From: Candidatus Uabimicrobium amorphum | GTDB lineage: Bacteria > Planctomycetota > Uabimicrobiia > Uabimicrobiales > Uabimicrobiaceae | Assembly (NCBI RefSeq): GCF_009002475.1 | Contig: NZ_AP019860.1 | Coordinates: 8,367,547 to 8,431,546 of the forward strand | Direction of reading: 5' to 3' | DNA: 64,000 nt | In this document: positions 17,901-27,151 of the stretch, piece after piece | How the letters are laid out: each line of letters begins with the position of its first letter | How positions within the stretch are numbered: position 1 is the first letter of the stretch | Translations under genes and position numbers: made by a program | Notes under the pieces: generated by a model | The model's input: only the letters and a program-made list of their open reading frames with translations | Told to the model about the DNA's origin: nothing | The model's database searches: none

Positions 17901-19951
17901 CACAGCTCATCGCTGAGGACAACAAAGCGCAAATTACCATACCAGTTTCCGATTCGATCACCACATTCCGCATGGTATGCCAGGGAGTCGATCGCCAAGG
18001 AAATCTGGGCGCAACGACAACAGGTATTCGCGTTTTTCAGGACTTCTTTGTCGACATTGATTTCCCCGTTGCCTTGACGCAAAACGATGTGGTAACGGTT
18101 CCCATCCAAGTATACAACTACTTAAAAGGTGAACAGCAAATCAAATTAGTTGTACAAAAAGAAGATTGGTTTGAGTGTTTGGGAGAAGCGCAGCAACAGC
18201 TCACCGTATCTGCTAACGAAGTTACCGCAACACACTTCACCATACGTGCCAAACGCGTTGGACAAAGACAGCTAACAGTATTTGCTTATGGTAGTAAAAT
18301 GGACGACGCGGTTCGTCGCTCGGTAACCATAACACCGGACGGTAAAAAAATGGAGACGGTAATAAACGGTTCGCTTAGTAAGACCATAGAGCATAAGTGT
18401 AGCATTCCTGAAGATGCTATTGCCGAAGCGAGCAAAATCATTGTGAAATGTTATCCAGGAGTTGCCGCCGTTCTCGTCGAGGGACTGGAAGGTATGTTAC
18501 GCCTCCCTGGTGGCTGATTCGAGCAAACGTCGTCCACATCATTTCCCAACATTTTGGTTGTGGACTACTTGAAGAGAACCGGTTCGGTTTCTCCTAAAAT
18601 TATGCTAAAAGCGGAAAGTTTGCTAAACGTTGGTTATCAAAAAATCTTGACATTTGAACGTCCTGGGGGTGGATTTGACTGGTGGGGACGCGATCCGGCA
18701 CTCGTGTGGTTAACCGCCTATGGTGTTCAGCAGCTCACCGCCTTATCAAAAGTCAAAGAAATTGACATGGGTGTCATTGAGCGCGCACGTAATTTTCTAA
18801 TAAACAAACGCCAGGCAAATGGTTCGTGGGGAGACATAGGTAACACTCATAGCGAAACCATTTCTTACGTTGCCCATCCCGATTTTGCATTGACCGCTTA
18901 TGTGACATGGTCTTTAGCAAAAGCTGGTTTTGCAAACCTCGATGCCAGTTGTCGTTATTTGCGCAACAATGTTAACAAAGCAAAAAACAACCCATATTTG
19001 TTATCTCTGGCGGCCAATGCCTTATTGTCTATCGACGATAAAGACGAAATAGGTTTAGATATACTGCAACAACTGCGTGACATTGCTACAACAGAGAAGG
19101 ATATTTGTTACTGGAAAACCACAGGCAAAACCGCAAGCTATGCCTATGGAAATGCCGCCAATGTCGAAGTAACAGCTCTGGCTATTCTCGCAATGCTCGA
19201 AGCAAAAACTCACAGCGACGTCGTGAACAAAGCGCTACAGTATATTGTTCAATCTAGGCTAAGTAGCGGTACTTGGGGCTCCACGCAAGCGACAATTCTA
19301 GCATTGCAAAGTTTGGTTTCTTGTGATGCATTGTCGACAACAGGCGGGGATGCGAATATTGATATTGTGTTAAACGATAAGAAAATCGACACGTGGAAAA
19401 TTAGCGACAGTAACCGTGACGTGATGCAAATTATCGACCTCGCACAATACACACAACAAGGCGCAAATAACCTAAAACTTCAAGTAACCGGAAATCCTAA
19501 CGTGATGTACCAAGTTGTCACGCGTCATTACAAGCCGTGGCGAAAAGACAATACACCACAAAAGCCAATGATAGATCTCAACGTCAGTTACGATCGTACC
19601 ACTTTATCGCGACATGACACCATCATTGCGACGGCAAAACTAAAGTACAACGGTACAAGCTCTACGTATATGGTGATTATTGACTTGGGAATTCCACCAG
19701 GATTCAACGTAGACCGTGGTGATTTTGCGGAGTTGCTGGGGGGAAATGTCATCAAGCGCTACAGCATTACGCCTTCACAGGTAACTTTGTATTTGGGTGA
19801 TGTAAATCCTCAAGATGAAATAAAATTCAATTATCATCTAAAGGCGAAATATCCACTCAAAGCGAAAACGCCCAAAAGTACTGCTTATGAATACTACTCT
19901 CCGGATGTTCGTGCTGAAAGTAAGCCACAGCTTATTGAGGTAACAGAATAG
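14924..19951 (+). CDS. Alpha-2-macroglobulin, candidate selenoprotein (UGA at 18515)
   Basis: If UGA 18515-18517 is read through, a single 1675-residue protein results. GTG 14924 is preferred because ggagg lies 5 nt upstream; a TTG at 14912 sits on that site. Order: N-terminal anchor helix (about 5-25), macroglobulin beta-domains (30-650, including TDKPLYQPGQ), an unusual block of eight hydrophobic helices (about 660-935), then the alpha-2-macroglobulin domain, and the thioester domain from about 1180. The family motif GCxEQ is here GG-UGA-FEQTSS, so residue 1198 is the thioester cysteine position. The frame stays open for 478 more codons with normal thioester-domain sequence (FDWWGRDPALVWLTAYG). 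Homologues trap proteases through a Cys-Gln thioester. Selenocysteine would give a selenoester; a nonsense mutation splitting the gene is the alternative. Confidence 0.75.
18515..18568 (+). promoter_or_regulatory. Candidate SECIS-like hairpin after the UGA
   Basis: Beginning 11 nt after the UGA, 18529-18538 pairs with 18559-18568 in nine of ten positions, including the 7-bp core GTCCACA/TGTGGAC. Inside, CCAA (18546-18549) pairs with TTGG (18554-18557) around a CATT loop, 32 nt after the UGA. The position suits a bacterial SECIS, which lies within the coding region just after UGA. It lacks the common G in the first two loop bases, so the match is partial. Confidence 0.4.
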
Positions 19952-19988
19952 TACTGGAATAGTCAGTATTTTTTCACAGAAGTTTACT

Positions 19989-20021
19989 GAAGTAATCCCT
20001 AGCTTTACTAGGGATTACTTC
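19989..20021. terminator. Hairpin terminator between convergent genes
   Basis: A perfect 14-bp stem, GAAGTAATCCCTAG / CTAGGGATTACTTC, with a 5-nt loop. It lies between the macroglobulin stop (19951) and the kinase stop (20046), and probably acts on both strands. Confidence 0.8.
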
Positions 20022-20045
20022 TTCACCAAACTACGCAGTGAAACT

Positions 20046-21425
20046 TTAGAAGAAAATGCGCATAACTAAAAAGATGGCGAGGATAATGATCAGTGATATT
20101 ACCAAAACAATAAGAGTGATGAGAGCGGTGAGCTTTCCTTTCGCGTTGGATAAGACGCGTTGCTCTGTAGAGGTAAAGAAATTATCAAATATATTGGGAG
20201 CTTTGCCAATATTTTTCATTTTCTTTGATGGGCGTATCGAGTATTCTTCGACACTAGATTGACGATATTGATCGTCTTTCTGAATTTGAATATTGCCATC
20301 GGTCTTTTGGCGGCTGAGTTTCTTCTTGGGAAGTTGTTGCTTTTTTTCCTGAAGTGCCGAAGGCTCTTCGCCTTTTTTCAGCAACTCTATATCGATAATG
20401 AGTTCCGATGGATTTTGATAGCGATCACTCACTGTTTTCATCATCATCTTTTCAATAATCGAAGAAAGACCTGGAGACAAGTCAGCACGCAGCGAAATAG
20501 GCGGTGTTATTTCCTTATCGGATTTGTGTAAATCTAGCACTTCCATACTATTCTTGCCTTTGAAGGGCACTTCGCCAATTGTCAGGTGGTACAAAGTTGC
20601 TCCCAGGGAATAAATATCACTGCGACTATCTAGATCTTCCATTCCTTTTGCCGCTTCAGGAGAAATGTAGAAAGGTGTACCCATTACCGCTCCTGTTAGC
20701 GTCAGCGACAAATCCTGCGCCCAGTTTCGCGCCAAGCCGAGATCGCACAACTTTGCATCGTTGTTTTTTGTGAGTATGATATTATCAGGTTTGATATCGC
20801 GGTGCACCAAATTTAGGCGTGTGGCTTGCTCTAAAGCGGAGGCCATTTGTTCCACAATCTTAATAGCTAAATCTTCCGGTAAAATACCATGCTCTTTTAC
20901 ATAGCCACTAAGAGTCACTCCATCCACATATTCCATTATGTAAAAGTAAAAATCTTGGTCTGCTTCGTAGCCAACATCAAAACCCTTTACAATGTTTGGG
21001 TGATTGAGTTTTTTACATATTTCGGCTTCTTGTAGAAATCTTTTTGCTGTCGATTTTCTTTTGCCAAGGTGTGGGAATAATACTTTGATAGCAACTTCTT
21101 TGTTTTCTTCTAAATCAATGGCTTTGTACACTTCTCCCATAGCACCTTCACCAAGTTTAGAAAGAATTCGATATCCAGGAACAAAATCTTCATCTCCTCC
21201 TTTAAATTCCCTGATCAAATCACCAACGGTTGTTGCGTTAAGATAACCTTTTTCAACGATGACTTTGTCAAGAGGCGATGGTATACCCAAATCGGTCATG
21301 GCTTTTTGAACTTTGAAACACGTTTTTATCTCGTCAGAAGTCATGACTTTTTTGTCAACAACTAAAAATTTTGCAAAAGCCTCTTGGTCTTTCTTATCGA
21401 TACCCTTCATTCGAAATTCTTTCAT
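20046..21425 (-). CDS. Ser/Thr protein kinase with C-terminal membrane helix
   Basis: 459 residues from the ATG at 21425; a GTG at 21479 would add 18 residues, and no start has a strong ribosome site. An N-terminal helical region of about 75 residues precedes the kinase domain (glycine loop GEGAMGEVY, VAIKVL lysine, HRDIKPDN, CDLGLAR in place of DFG-LA, GTPFYISPEA). DLG instead of DFG is a conservative change seen in active Hanks-type kinases. A basic Gln/Lys-rich linker leads to one transmembrane helix at the extreme C-terminus (LTALITLIVLVISLIIILAI), so this is a tail-anchored cytoplasmic kinase without an outer sensor. Its neighbours do not reveal its target. Confidence 0.92.
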   Translation of the reverse strand: MKEFRMKGIDKKDQEAFAKFLVVDKKVMTSDEIKTCFKVQKAMTDLGIPSPLDKVIVEKGYLNATTVGDLIREFKGGDEDFVPGYRILSKLGEGAMGEVYKAIDLEENKEVAIKVLFPHLGKRKSTAKRFLQEAEICKKLNHPNIVKGFDVGYEADQDFYFYIMEYVDGVTLSGYVKEHGILPEDLAIKIVEQMASALEQATRLNLVHRDIKPDNIILTKNNDAKLCDLGLARNWAQDLSLTLTGAVMGTPFYISPEAAKGMEDLDSRSDIYSLGATLYHLTIGEVPFKGKNSMEVLDLHKSDKEITPPISLRADLSPGLSSIIEKMMMKTVSDRYQNPSELIIDIELLKKGEEPSALQEKKQQLPKKKLSRQKTDGNIQIQKDDQYRQSSVEEYSIRPSKKMKNIGKAPNIFDNFFTSTEQRVLSNAKGKLTALITLIVLVISLIIILAIFLVMRIFF

Positions 21426-21719
21426 TGCTTTTAGTGCTTTGTGGGAACATAGCAGTATTATTTTATGGAGAAGTAACACAATATAGTGTTTGTAAGAGTC
21501 AGAGATTTAACAGGAGTTAACTGAAAGATACGCCCAAAATTACAAGGATGTATTTCAACATTAAATAGCGTTTAATGCTTGCTTTAGGCTTTAAAAGTTT
21601 AGCAATTTACCCCTAAATTCTCAAGGGAAAAATACCTATCCGTTAAATGACAGGTGTAAAAAACAAAGTTTTTAGAAAATTCCTTTAGTGGCTTTTCCAC
21701 GTCTAAAGTCAATTTTTAC
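21426..21719. other. Intergenic stretch, little seen
   Basis: AT-rich DNA between divergent genes. It must hold the promoter of the minus-strand kinase, but I see no convincing -35/-10 pair on that strand and no small ORF worth calling. Confidence 0.4.
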
Positions 21720-21749
21720 TTGACATTTCACGTTGTTAGAGAATATAAT
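21720..21749 (+). promoter_or_regulatory. Consensus sigma70-type promoter of nusA-infB-deoB
   Basis: TTGACA (21720-21725) and TATAAT (21744-21749), both perfect, with an 18-nt spacer. The predicted transcript starts near 21756, leaving a leader of about 385 nt before the nusA ATG. Confidence 0.8.
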
Positions 21750-21825
21750 TCAGAAAAATGCTGTTTTGGAGTTTGTGGTGGTGTAGAATAATATTAGGGA
21801 AAATACCACCTGCTACCAAATAAAA

Positions 21826-21890
21826 ATATTAGGGCGTATCATCAATTAAATTCACAATGTGAAATTAATTAATGGCACGCCCTAAATACT
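21826..21890. repeat. 64-nt near-perfect hairpin in the nusA leader
   Basis: TATTAGGGCGTATCATCAAT (from 21827) pairs with the complement ending GGCACGCCCTAAATA, with the centre CACAATGTG as loop: two ~30-nt arms with a few mismatches. It could be a small palindromic mobile repeat that landed in the leader, or a regulatory hairpin. Confidence 0.7.
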
Positions 21891-21912
21891 TTGGAATAGA
21901 AATGCATTCTGT

Positions 21913-21945
21913 AAAGCTCGGGGATTTGTAGAGTTCCCGAGCTTT
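21913..21945 (+). promoter_or_regulatory. Possible attenuator hairpin in the nusA leader
   Basis: AAAGCTCGGG / CCCGAGCTTT, a perfect 10-bp stem with a 13-nt loop, followed by an AT-rich stretch (atatttg) but no T-run. Because NusA itself controls pausing and termination, leader hairpins here could give autoregulation (inference). Confidence 0.45.
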
Positions 21946-22141
21946 ATATTTGAATCTTTAGGATGTGTCTGTAACAAACATCCAATATTTTGAAGTACCA
22001 TTTATTTCGCTGAAGGTAAAATCGCGCATAGACTTTAGATTTTGATGATTTAATTGCTATTACCTCTCAACAAGAGGAGAATCAAAAGTTTATATTAGCC
22101 ACTAAATCACGATGATTTTAATTCGATTGGGGGGCATAAAT

Positions 22142-23185
22142 ATGCAAGGGGATGTACTTAGATTAGTAGAAACAATCCATAAAAACAAAGCCATTGACAA
22201 AGAAATTATATTTCAGGGGATAGAATCCGCTCTTCAATCGGCAGCTAGAAAAAAATACCGTTCGAACTCTGATGTGATTATCCACATTGATAGAAAAAAT
22301 GGAAATATTATCGCCTCTTCGAAAGATGGAGACAAGTTAGAACCTCCAGAATTTGGTAGAATTGCTGCTCAAACAGCAAAACAACTTATTATACAAAAAA
22401 TTCGCGAAGCGGAGAGAGATGTAATTCACACAGAGTTTATACACAAAAAACGTAGCATTGTTACGGGCTACGTGCAGCGCTATGAGCACAAAAACCTCAT
22501 AGTTAACTTAGGAAAAACCGAAGGTGTTTTACCTCCGAGAGAGCAAATTTTAGGTGAATATTATAGACCCGGAGATCGTATACGCGCTTATTTACTCGAT
22601 GTCAAAAAAATATCCCATCGCGTAAAACTTATTCTCTCGCGTACGCATCCTAATTTTATTCGTAAACTATTTGAACTAGAAGTACCCGAAATTACACAAG
22701 AAATCATAGAAGTAATTAATGTGGTGCGTGAGGCCGGATACAGAACAAAAATATCGGTTGTCAGTAAAGATGACAAAGTCGATTGCGTTGGCGCTTGTGT
22801 AGGTGTAAGAGGGTCACGTATCAAAAATATTATAGATGAGCTGGGCGGAGAAAAAATAGATATTATTCCGTGGGACAATAACCCTGAAATTTTCATCGCC
22901 AATGCCCTAAAGCCTGCAGAAATTGAAAAAATATTCCTTGAGCCCGAAAAGAAAAAGGCACGTGTTGTTGTTCAAGACAGTCAACAACCTCTTGCGATTG
23001 GTAAAGAAGGGCAAAATGTACGTCTGGCCGCCAAGTTGTGTAAATGGGACATAGATATTATTCCACAAGCAGAAGCCGAAGGCTCTGACCATACGGAAAA
23101 ACAAACTCAAGAGACTGAATCGTCGGAAACAAATGACCAAAACGACGATAGTCCAACACAACAAGAAAATCAAGACGACGAGTAA
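22142..23185 (+). CDS. nusA: Transcription termination/antitermination factor NusA
   Basis: 347 residues from the ATG at 22142, which follows a G-rich ribosome site; an in-frame ATG 30 nt upstream is less likely. Order: N-terminal RNA-polymerase-binding domain (about 1-115), S1 domain (about 120-190, VTGYVQRYEHKNLIVNLGKTEGVLP), then two KH domains with the GVRGSRIKNIIDELGGEKIDI motif and the IGKEGQNVRLAAKL motif. The acidic tail (about 325-347) replaces the C-terminal repeats of E. coli NusA, as in many phyla. It binds elongating RNA polymerase and controls pausing. infB follows as in most bacteria, but rimP, usually upstream, is absent. Confidence 0.96.
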   Translation: MQGDVLRLVETIHKNKAIDKEIIFQGIESALQSAARKKYRSNSDVIIHIDRKNGNIIASSKDGDKLEPPEFGRIAAQTAKQLIIQKIREAERDVIHTEFIHKKRSIVTGYVQRYEHKNLIVNLGKTEGVLPPREQILGEYYRPGDRIRAYLLDVKKISHRVKLILSRTHPNFIRKLFELEVPEITQEIIEVINVVREAGYRTKISVVSKDDKVDCVGACVGVRGSRIKNIIDELGGEKIDIIPWDNNPEIFIANALKPAEIEKIFLEPEKKKARVVVQDSQQPLAIGKEGQNVRLAAKLCKWDIDIIPQAEAEGSDHTEKQTQETESSETNDQNDDSPTQQENQDDE

Positions 23186-23270
23186 TTTTCTAAAATTGCA
23201 AAAAAACCTTTCGGGTAAGGTCATTTATTAAAGAAAAACCCTGAAATATCAAAAAAGTTTCGCAAATAGA

Positions 23271-23297
23271 TGTGAGCAGGTGTATACTATGCTCACA
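23271..23297. promoter_or_regulatory. Inverted repeat between nusA and infB
   Basis: TGTGAGCA (23271-23278) and TGCTCACA (23290-23297) form a perfect 8-bp inverted repeat with an 11-nt spacer. It could be a transcript hairpin or an operator for a second infB promoter; nothing in the sequence decides this. Confidence 0.4.
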
Positions 23298-23436
23298 TTT
23301 ATCAAAAATATCGTATATTATAAGCAATTTTTTTCGCGACAAATTGCTTATAACTTCAGTCCAGACAGACCAAAATAAATTAAATATTAATTTATTTAGG
23401 GGATTATATTATGAATGTTTAAACTCAGGAGGTAGA

Positions 23437-25851
23437 ATGAAAACTCGAGTGTGGGAACTTGCTAAAGAGTTAAATCTAACAAGTAAAGAGTTAATGAAAT
23501 TAGCACAAACCAAGAATATTGAATTAAAAAACCACTTGGCAAGCATTAGCAAAGAAGAAGAAAAAATTTTACGAGGACTTGCAAAAGCTCCTAAAAAAGA
23601 AAAGGAACAAGAGAAAAAAGAATCAAGAAAAAAAACTCCCAAAAATACCAAGAAAAAAGAAGCGGAAAGTTCAGAAAAGGCGACGTCTATAAAACACGAC
23701 AAAGCAAAGCACAAACATGAACCATCCCCAAACAAAAAACAGATCAAACCCAAAGAAATTAGACAAGAAAACGCGCCTGCAAAAGGAAAAGATAACAAAA
23801 AGCAACGTCATACAAAACCTGAAGCAAAAGAATCAAAACCGTCTTTTCAAAACAATAAAAACAAAGATCAAAAGCAAAAACCAAAACAAAAGCAACATAG
23901 TAACAATGACAATAAGTCTAATGCAAAACCAGCGCACTCAAGGCCTACAAATAACTCGAGACACAACAACAGATTCAACAATAACAGACAAGATTTCAGA
24001 AATAGAGGAAGAAATAGAAAGAAGCAAAAAGAGAGAAGAAAAGATCACCCTACAGCCATCATTCAAAAAAACAGAGAATATGAAGTGGTGACTCCGATTA
24101 CCGTAAAAGATTTGTCACAGGTACTGGGCATAAGAAGTAATGATATCATCAAAACGTTATTTGCATCTTATAGTATGGCTGCGACAATCAACCAATCTCT
24201 TGATGCTGATATTATTGAGGCCATAGCCTTAGAGTTTGATAAAAAAGTAAAAATAAAACAAAGTAAGAATTTAGAACAAACTGTGATCGAAGAATTGGAA
24301 GAAATGGAAGATCGTGAAAAAGATCTAGAATTAAGAGGCCCGGTAGTTACTTTCCTTGGTCACGTTGATCATGGAAAAACATCTCTTCTAGATAAAATTC
24401 GTAATACTAAAGTTACCCAAGGGGAAGCTGGCGGTATCACCCAGCACATCGGAGCCTACAAGGTCCCCTACAAAAAAAGTTCCATCGTGTTTCTAGACAC
24501 ACCAGGACACGAAGCGTTCACTTCTATGCGAGCTCGTGGAGCAAATGTAACTGACATTGTGGTGTTGGTCGTTGCCGCCGATGATGGCGTCATGCCACAA
24601 ACAGTAGAAGCTATCAACCACGCAAAAGCAGCGGAAGTACCTATTATTGTTGCTTTAAACAAAATAGATAAAGAAGGCTCCAAGCCAGAAGCCACCATTC
24701 AACAACTTACAAAGTACAATTTAATTCCCGATGAATGGGGTGGAGACACAGTATTCGTAAAAGTTTCAGCGATAACAGGTGCTGGAATCGATGAACTACT
24801 AGAATACATAGCACTTGTCGCGGAAATGCAAAGTTTAGAAGCGAACCCTAAACGCAAAGCAAGCGGCACGGTACTTGAAGGAAAAGTCAAAGATGGTAAA
24901 GGTTCCGTAGCGACACTGCTGGTACAAAATGGAACTTTAAAACGCGGAGATTTTATCCTCTGTGGAGGTGCATACGGTCGTGTCCGCGATATCATCGACC
25001 ATACTGGAAGAACTATCAAGCAGGCAGGTCCGTCAACACCCATCGAAATTTCGGGTATATCCGACCTTCCCGAGGCAGGGGACAAATTTTATGTTGTCAA
25101 GAACTTGTCTCAAGCAAAGAGTATTGCGGAAGAACGTAAAAAAAATCTGCATGAAAAGAACTTAGAGCAGGGATCGCGCAAGCTTAGTATCCACGAATTA
25201 ATGAAACAAATTCAGCAAGGCGAAACCAAAGAACTCAACATTATCTTAAAAGCCGATGTCCAAGGTTCTCTCGAAGCTCTTACTCACAAGCTTTCTGAAA
25301 TTTCCCACGATGAAGTAAAGGTAAAAGTTCTACACGCCGCCGCCGGTGGAATTAATGAAACGGACATACAACTTGCAGAAGTAAGTCAAGCTTTAGTTAT
25401 TGGTTTCAACGTAACCCCTTCTAAAGCAGCGCGTGATATGTCAGAAGATAAAGGTGTTGAAATTCGCCGTTACAGCGTCATATATCACCTACTGGATAGT
25501 ATTCGAGATATTATGACTGGTATGTTGGACCCTGATGTTCAGGAAAAAATTACCGGCCATATTACCATCCGCAAAGTGATTCGTATTTCACGTCTGGGCA
25601 ACATTGCAGGTTGCTACGTTACAGATGGAACTGTAAGCCGTAATTCAAAAATTCGCATTAGCCGCAATGGTGTTGTGATGAATAAAGAGAAACCACTAGA
25701 ACTTCTTTCACTCAAACATCACAAAGACGATGTTGCCAAAGTAAAACAAGGTTTCGAATGCGGAATTCGTCTCCATGGGTTTGATGATTTCAAAGAAGGC
25801 GATGAGATGGAAGCTTTCGAAATGGTAGAAATACAGAGAAAGCTAGATTAA
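23437..25851 (+). CDS. infB: Translation initiation factor IF-2
   Basis: 804 residues from the ATG at 23437, chosen for the strong caggagg 8 nt upstream; the frame is open further upstream but without such a site. An N-terminal IF2N domain (MKTRVWELAKELNLTSKELM) is followed by about 150 residues of Lys/Gln/Asn-rich linker, a second IF2N module (TPITVKDLSQVLGIRSNDIIKTL), and the GTPase: GHVDHGKTSLLD (P-loop), DTPGHEAFTSMRARG, NKID. Domains II-IV follow. It places initiator tRNA on the ribosome with GTP. deoB starts one base after the stop. Confidence 0.97.
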   Translation: MKTRVWELAKELNLTSKELMKLAQTKNIELKNHLASISKEEEKILRGLAKAPKKEKEQEKKESRKKTPKNTKKKEAESSEKATSIKHDKAKHKHEPSPNKKQIKPKEIRQENAPAKGKDNKKQRHTKPEAKESKPSFQNNKNKDQKQKPKQKQHSNNDNKSNAKPAHSRPTNNSRHNNRFNNNRQDFRNRGRNRKKQKERRKDHPTAIIQKNREYEVVTPITVKDLSQVLGIRSNDIIKTLFASYSMAATINQSLDADIIEAIALEFDKKVKIKQSKNLEQTVIEELEEMEDREKDLELRGPVVTFLGHVDHGKTSLLDKIRNTKVTQGEAGGITQHIGAYKVPYKKSSIVFLDTPGHEAFTSMRARGANVTDIVVLVVAADDGVMPQTVEAINHAKAAEVPIIVALNKIDKEGSKPEATIQQLTKYNLIPDEWGGDTVFVKVSAITGAGIDELLEYIALVAEMQSLEANPKRKASGTVLEGKVKDGKGSVATLLVQNGTLKRGDFILCGGAYGRVRDIIDHTGRTIKQAGPSTPIEISGISDLPEAGDKFYVVKNLSQAKSIAEERKKNLHEKNLEQGSRKLSIHELMKQIQQGETKELNIILKADVQGSLEALTHKLSEISHDEVKVKVLHAAAGGINETDIQLAEVSQALVIGFNVTPSKAARDMSEDKGVEIRRYSVIYHLLDSIRDIMTGMLDPDVQEKITGHITIRKVIRISRLGNIAGCYVTDGTVSRNSKIRISRNGVVMNKEKPLELLSLKHHKDDVAKVKQGFECGIRLHGFDDFKEGDEMEAFEMVEIQRKLD

Positions 25852-25852
25852 T

Positions 25853-27013
25853 ATGAGCTTTGATCGCGTATTTCTCATTATTTTAGATGGTGTTGGGGCA
25901 GGAGCATCTCCTGATGCTGACAAGTACGGCGACGTTGGTAGTCATACTTTGCTCCATGTCCATGAACATGTAGGTTTGAGTGTTCCAAATATGAGCGCGT
26001 TGGGAATGAGTAATATTATCCCAACGCAAACTTCAGCCTCCAAGGGCGCATGGGGTACTATGCAAGAGCGTTCCGAGGGAAAAGATACAACGACGGGACA
26101 CTGGGAGATAAGCGGTGTCATTCTCGAACAAGCTTTTCCCACTTATCCTCAAGGATTCCCAACGGAAATCATCGATGAATTTACTCAAAAAGTAGGAAGA
26201 GAAAAAATTCTCGGAAACTACCCTGCTTCCGGAACTGCCATTATACAAGAACTGGGAGATGAACACTGTAAGACAGGGTATCCGATTGTCTATACCTCCG
26301 CAGATTCGGTATTTCAAATTGCCGCTCATGAAGATGTAATTCCGCCACAGAAGCTCTATGAAATGTGTAAAATAGCCCGCGAAATACTAATGGGTGAGCA
26401 TTGTGTCGGACGCGTCATTGCGCGTCCTTTCGTTGGAGAAAGTGGTAACTACACGCGAACCTCACGGCGCAAAGATTTTGCCGTAGAGCCAACAGACGTT
26501 ACAATTCTTGATGCCTTAAAAAAGAACGGTTTATCTGCAATAGGTGTCGGAAAAATATCCGATATATTCGCGGCACGTGGTATAACGGAGAGTTATCCAC
26601 AGAAAGGCAACGCCGCATGCATGGAAAGTGTATTCGAACTCTTAGATAAAGACTTCCGTGGTCTAGTTTTTGTCAATTTAATCGACTTTGATATGTTGTA
26701 CGGGCACCGCAATAATCCACAAGGATTCGCACAGGCCTTAGAAACATTCGACGCACAAGTTCCACAAATGCTCTCAAAAATGACAGAAAAGGATCTGCTT
26801 ATCATCACCGCTGATCATGGTAATGATCCGACCACAGCTTCGACAGATCATTCGCGGGAATATGTACCGCTATTGGTGTATCACAAAAATATGCAAAATT
26901 TAATTTCGTTGGGACAGCGTTCCACATTTGCAGATATAGCAAAAACAATTGATGATAATTTTGAACTACAACAAGTAAAAAACGGTAATAGTTTTTTATC
27001 TATGATCCAATAA
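25853..27013 (+). CDS. deoB: Phosphopentomutase
   Basis: 386 residues, normal for DeoB. It belongs to the alkaline-phosphatase superfamily: metal-binding Asp in LIILDGVGAGASPDA near the start, the phosphothreonine region KDTTTGHWEI, and DHGNDPTTASTDHSREYVPLL near the C-terminus. It interconverts (deoxy)ribose 1-phosphate and 5-phosphate with Mn2+ in nucleoside salvage. It starts 1 nt after infB, so it is co-transcribed with nusA-infB, an unusual position for this enzyme. Confidence 0.96.
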   Translation: MSFDRVFLIILDGVGAGASPDADKYGDVGSHTLLHVHEHVGLSVPNMSALGMSNIIPTQTSASKGAWGTMQERSEGKDTTTGHWEISGVILEQAFPTYPQGFPTEIIDEFTQKVGREKILGNYPASGTAIIQELGDEHCKTGYPIVYTSADSVFQIAAHEDVIPPQKLYEMCKIAREILMGEHCVGRVIARPFVGESGNYTRTSRRKDFAVEPTDVTILDALKKNGLSAIGVGKISDIFAARGITESYPQKGNAACMESVFELLDKDFRGLVFVNLIDFDMLYGHRNNPQGFAQALETFDAQVPQMLSKMTEKDLLIITADHGNDPTTASTDHSREYVPLLVYHKNMQNLISLGQRSTFADIAKTIDDNFELQQVKNGNSFLSMIQ

Positions 27014-27074
27014 TTCACAAATAAATTCTAAATTCTACAAAGGGCATGTGACAACGCCCCAAAGAAATAAAGCT

Positions 27075-27107
27075 GGCTAGGGTAGTGTAATTTACACATC
27101 CCTAGCC
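27075..27107 (+). terminator. Hairpin after deoB
   Basis: GGCTAGGG (27075-27082) pairs with CCCTAGCC (27100-27107), with an inner TGTA/TACA stem. It is followed by tcttcac rather than a T-run, so it is a likely but not textbook terminator, 61 nt after deoB and 45 nt before the permease gene. Confidence 0.6.
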
Positions 27108-27151
27108 TCTTCACCCATAACATCAGGCATATCCCCCAAAGAAAGATCTCC

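Noticed and set aside
17714..18109. Minus-strand open frame of 131 codons
   Set aside because: It lies antisense to a conserved part of the macroglobulin gene, with no ribosome site or family pattern.
18515..18553. Frameshift as the cause of the split alpha-2-macroglobulin
   Set aside because: Both halves are in the same frame with no stop between them except the UGA itself, so no insertion or deletion is needed.
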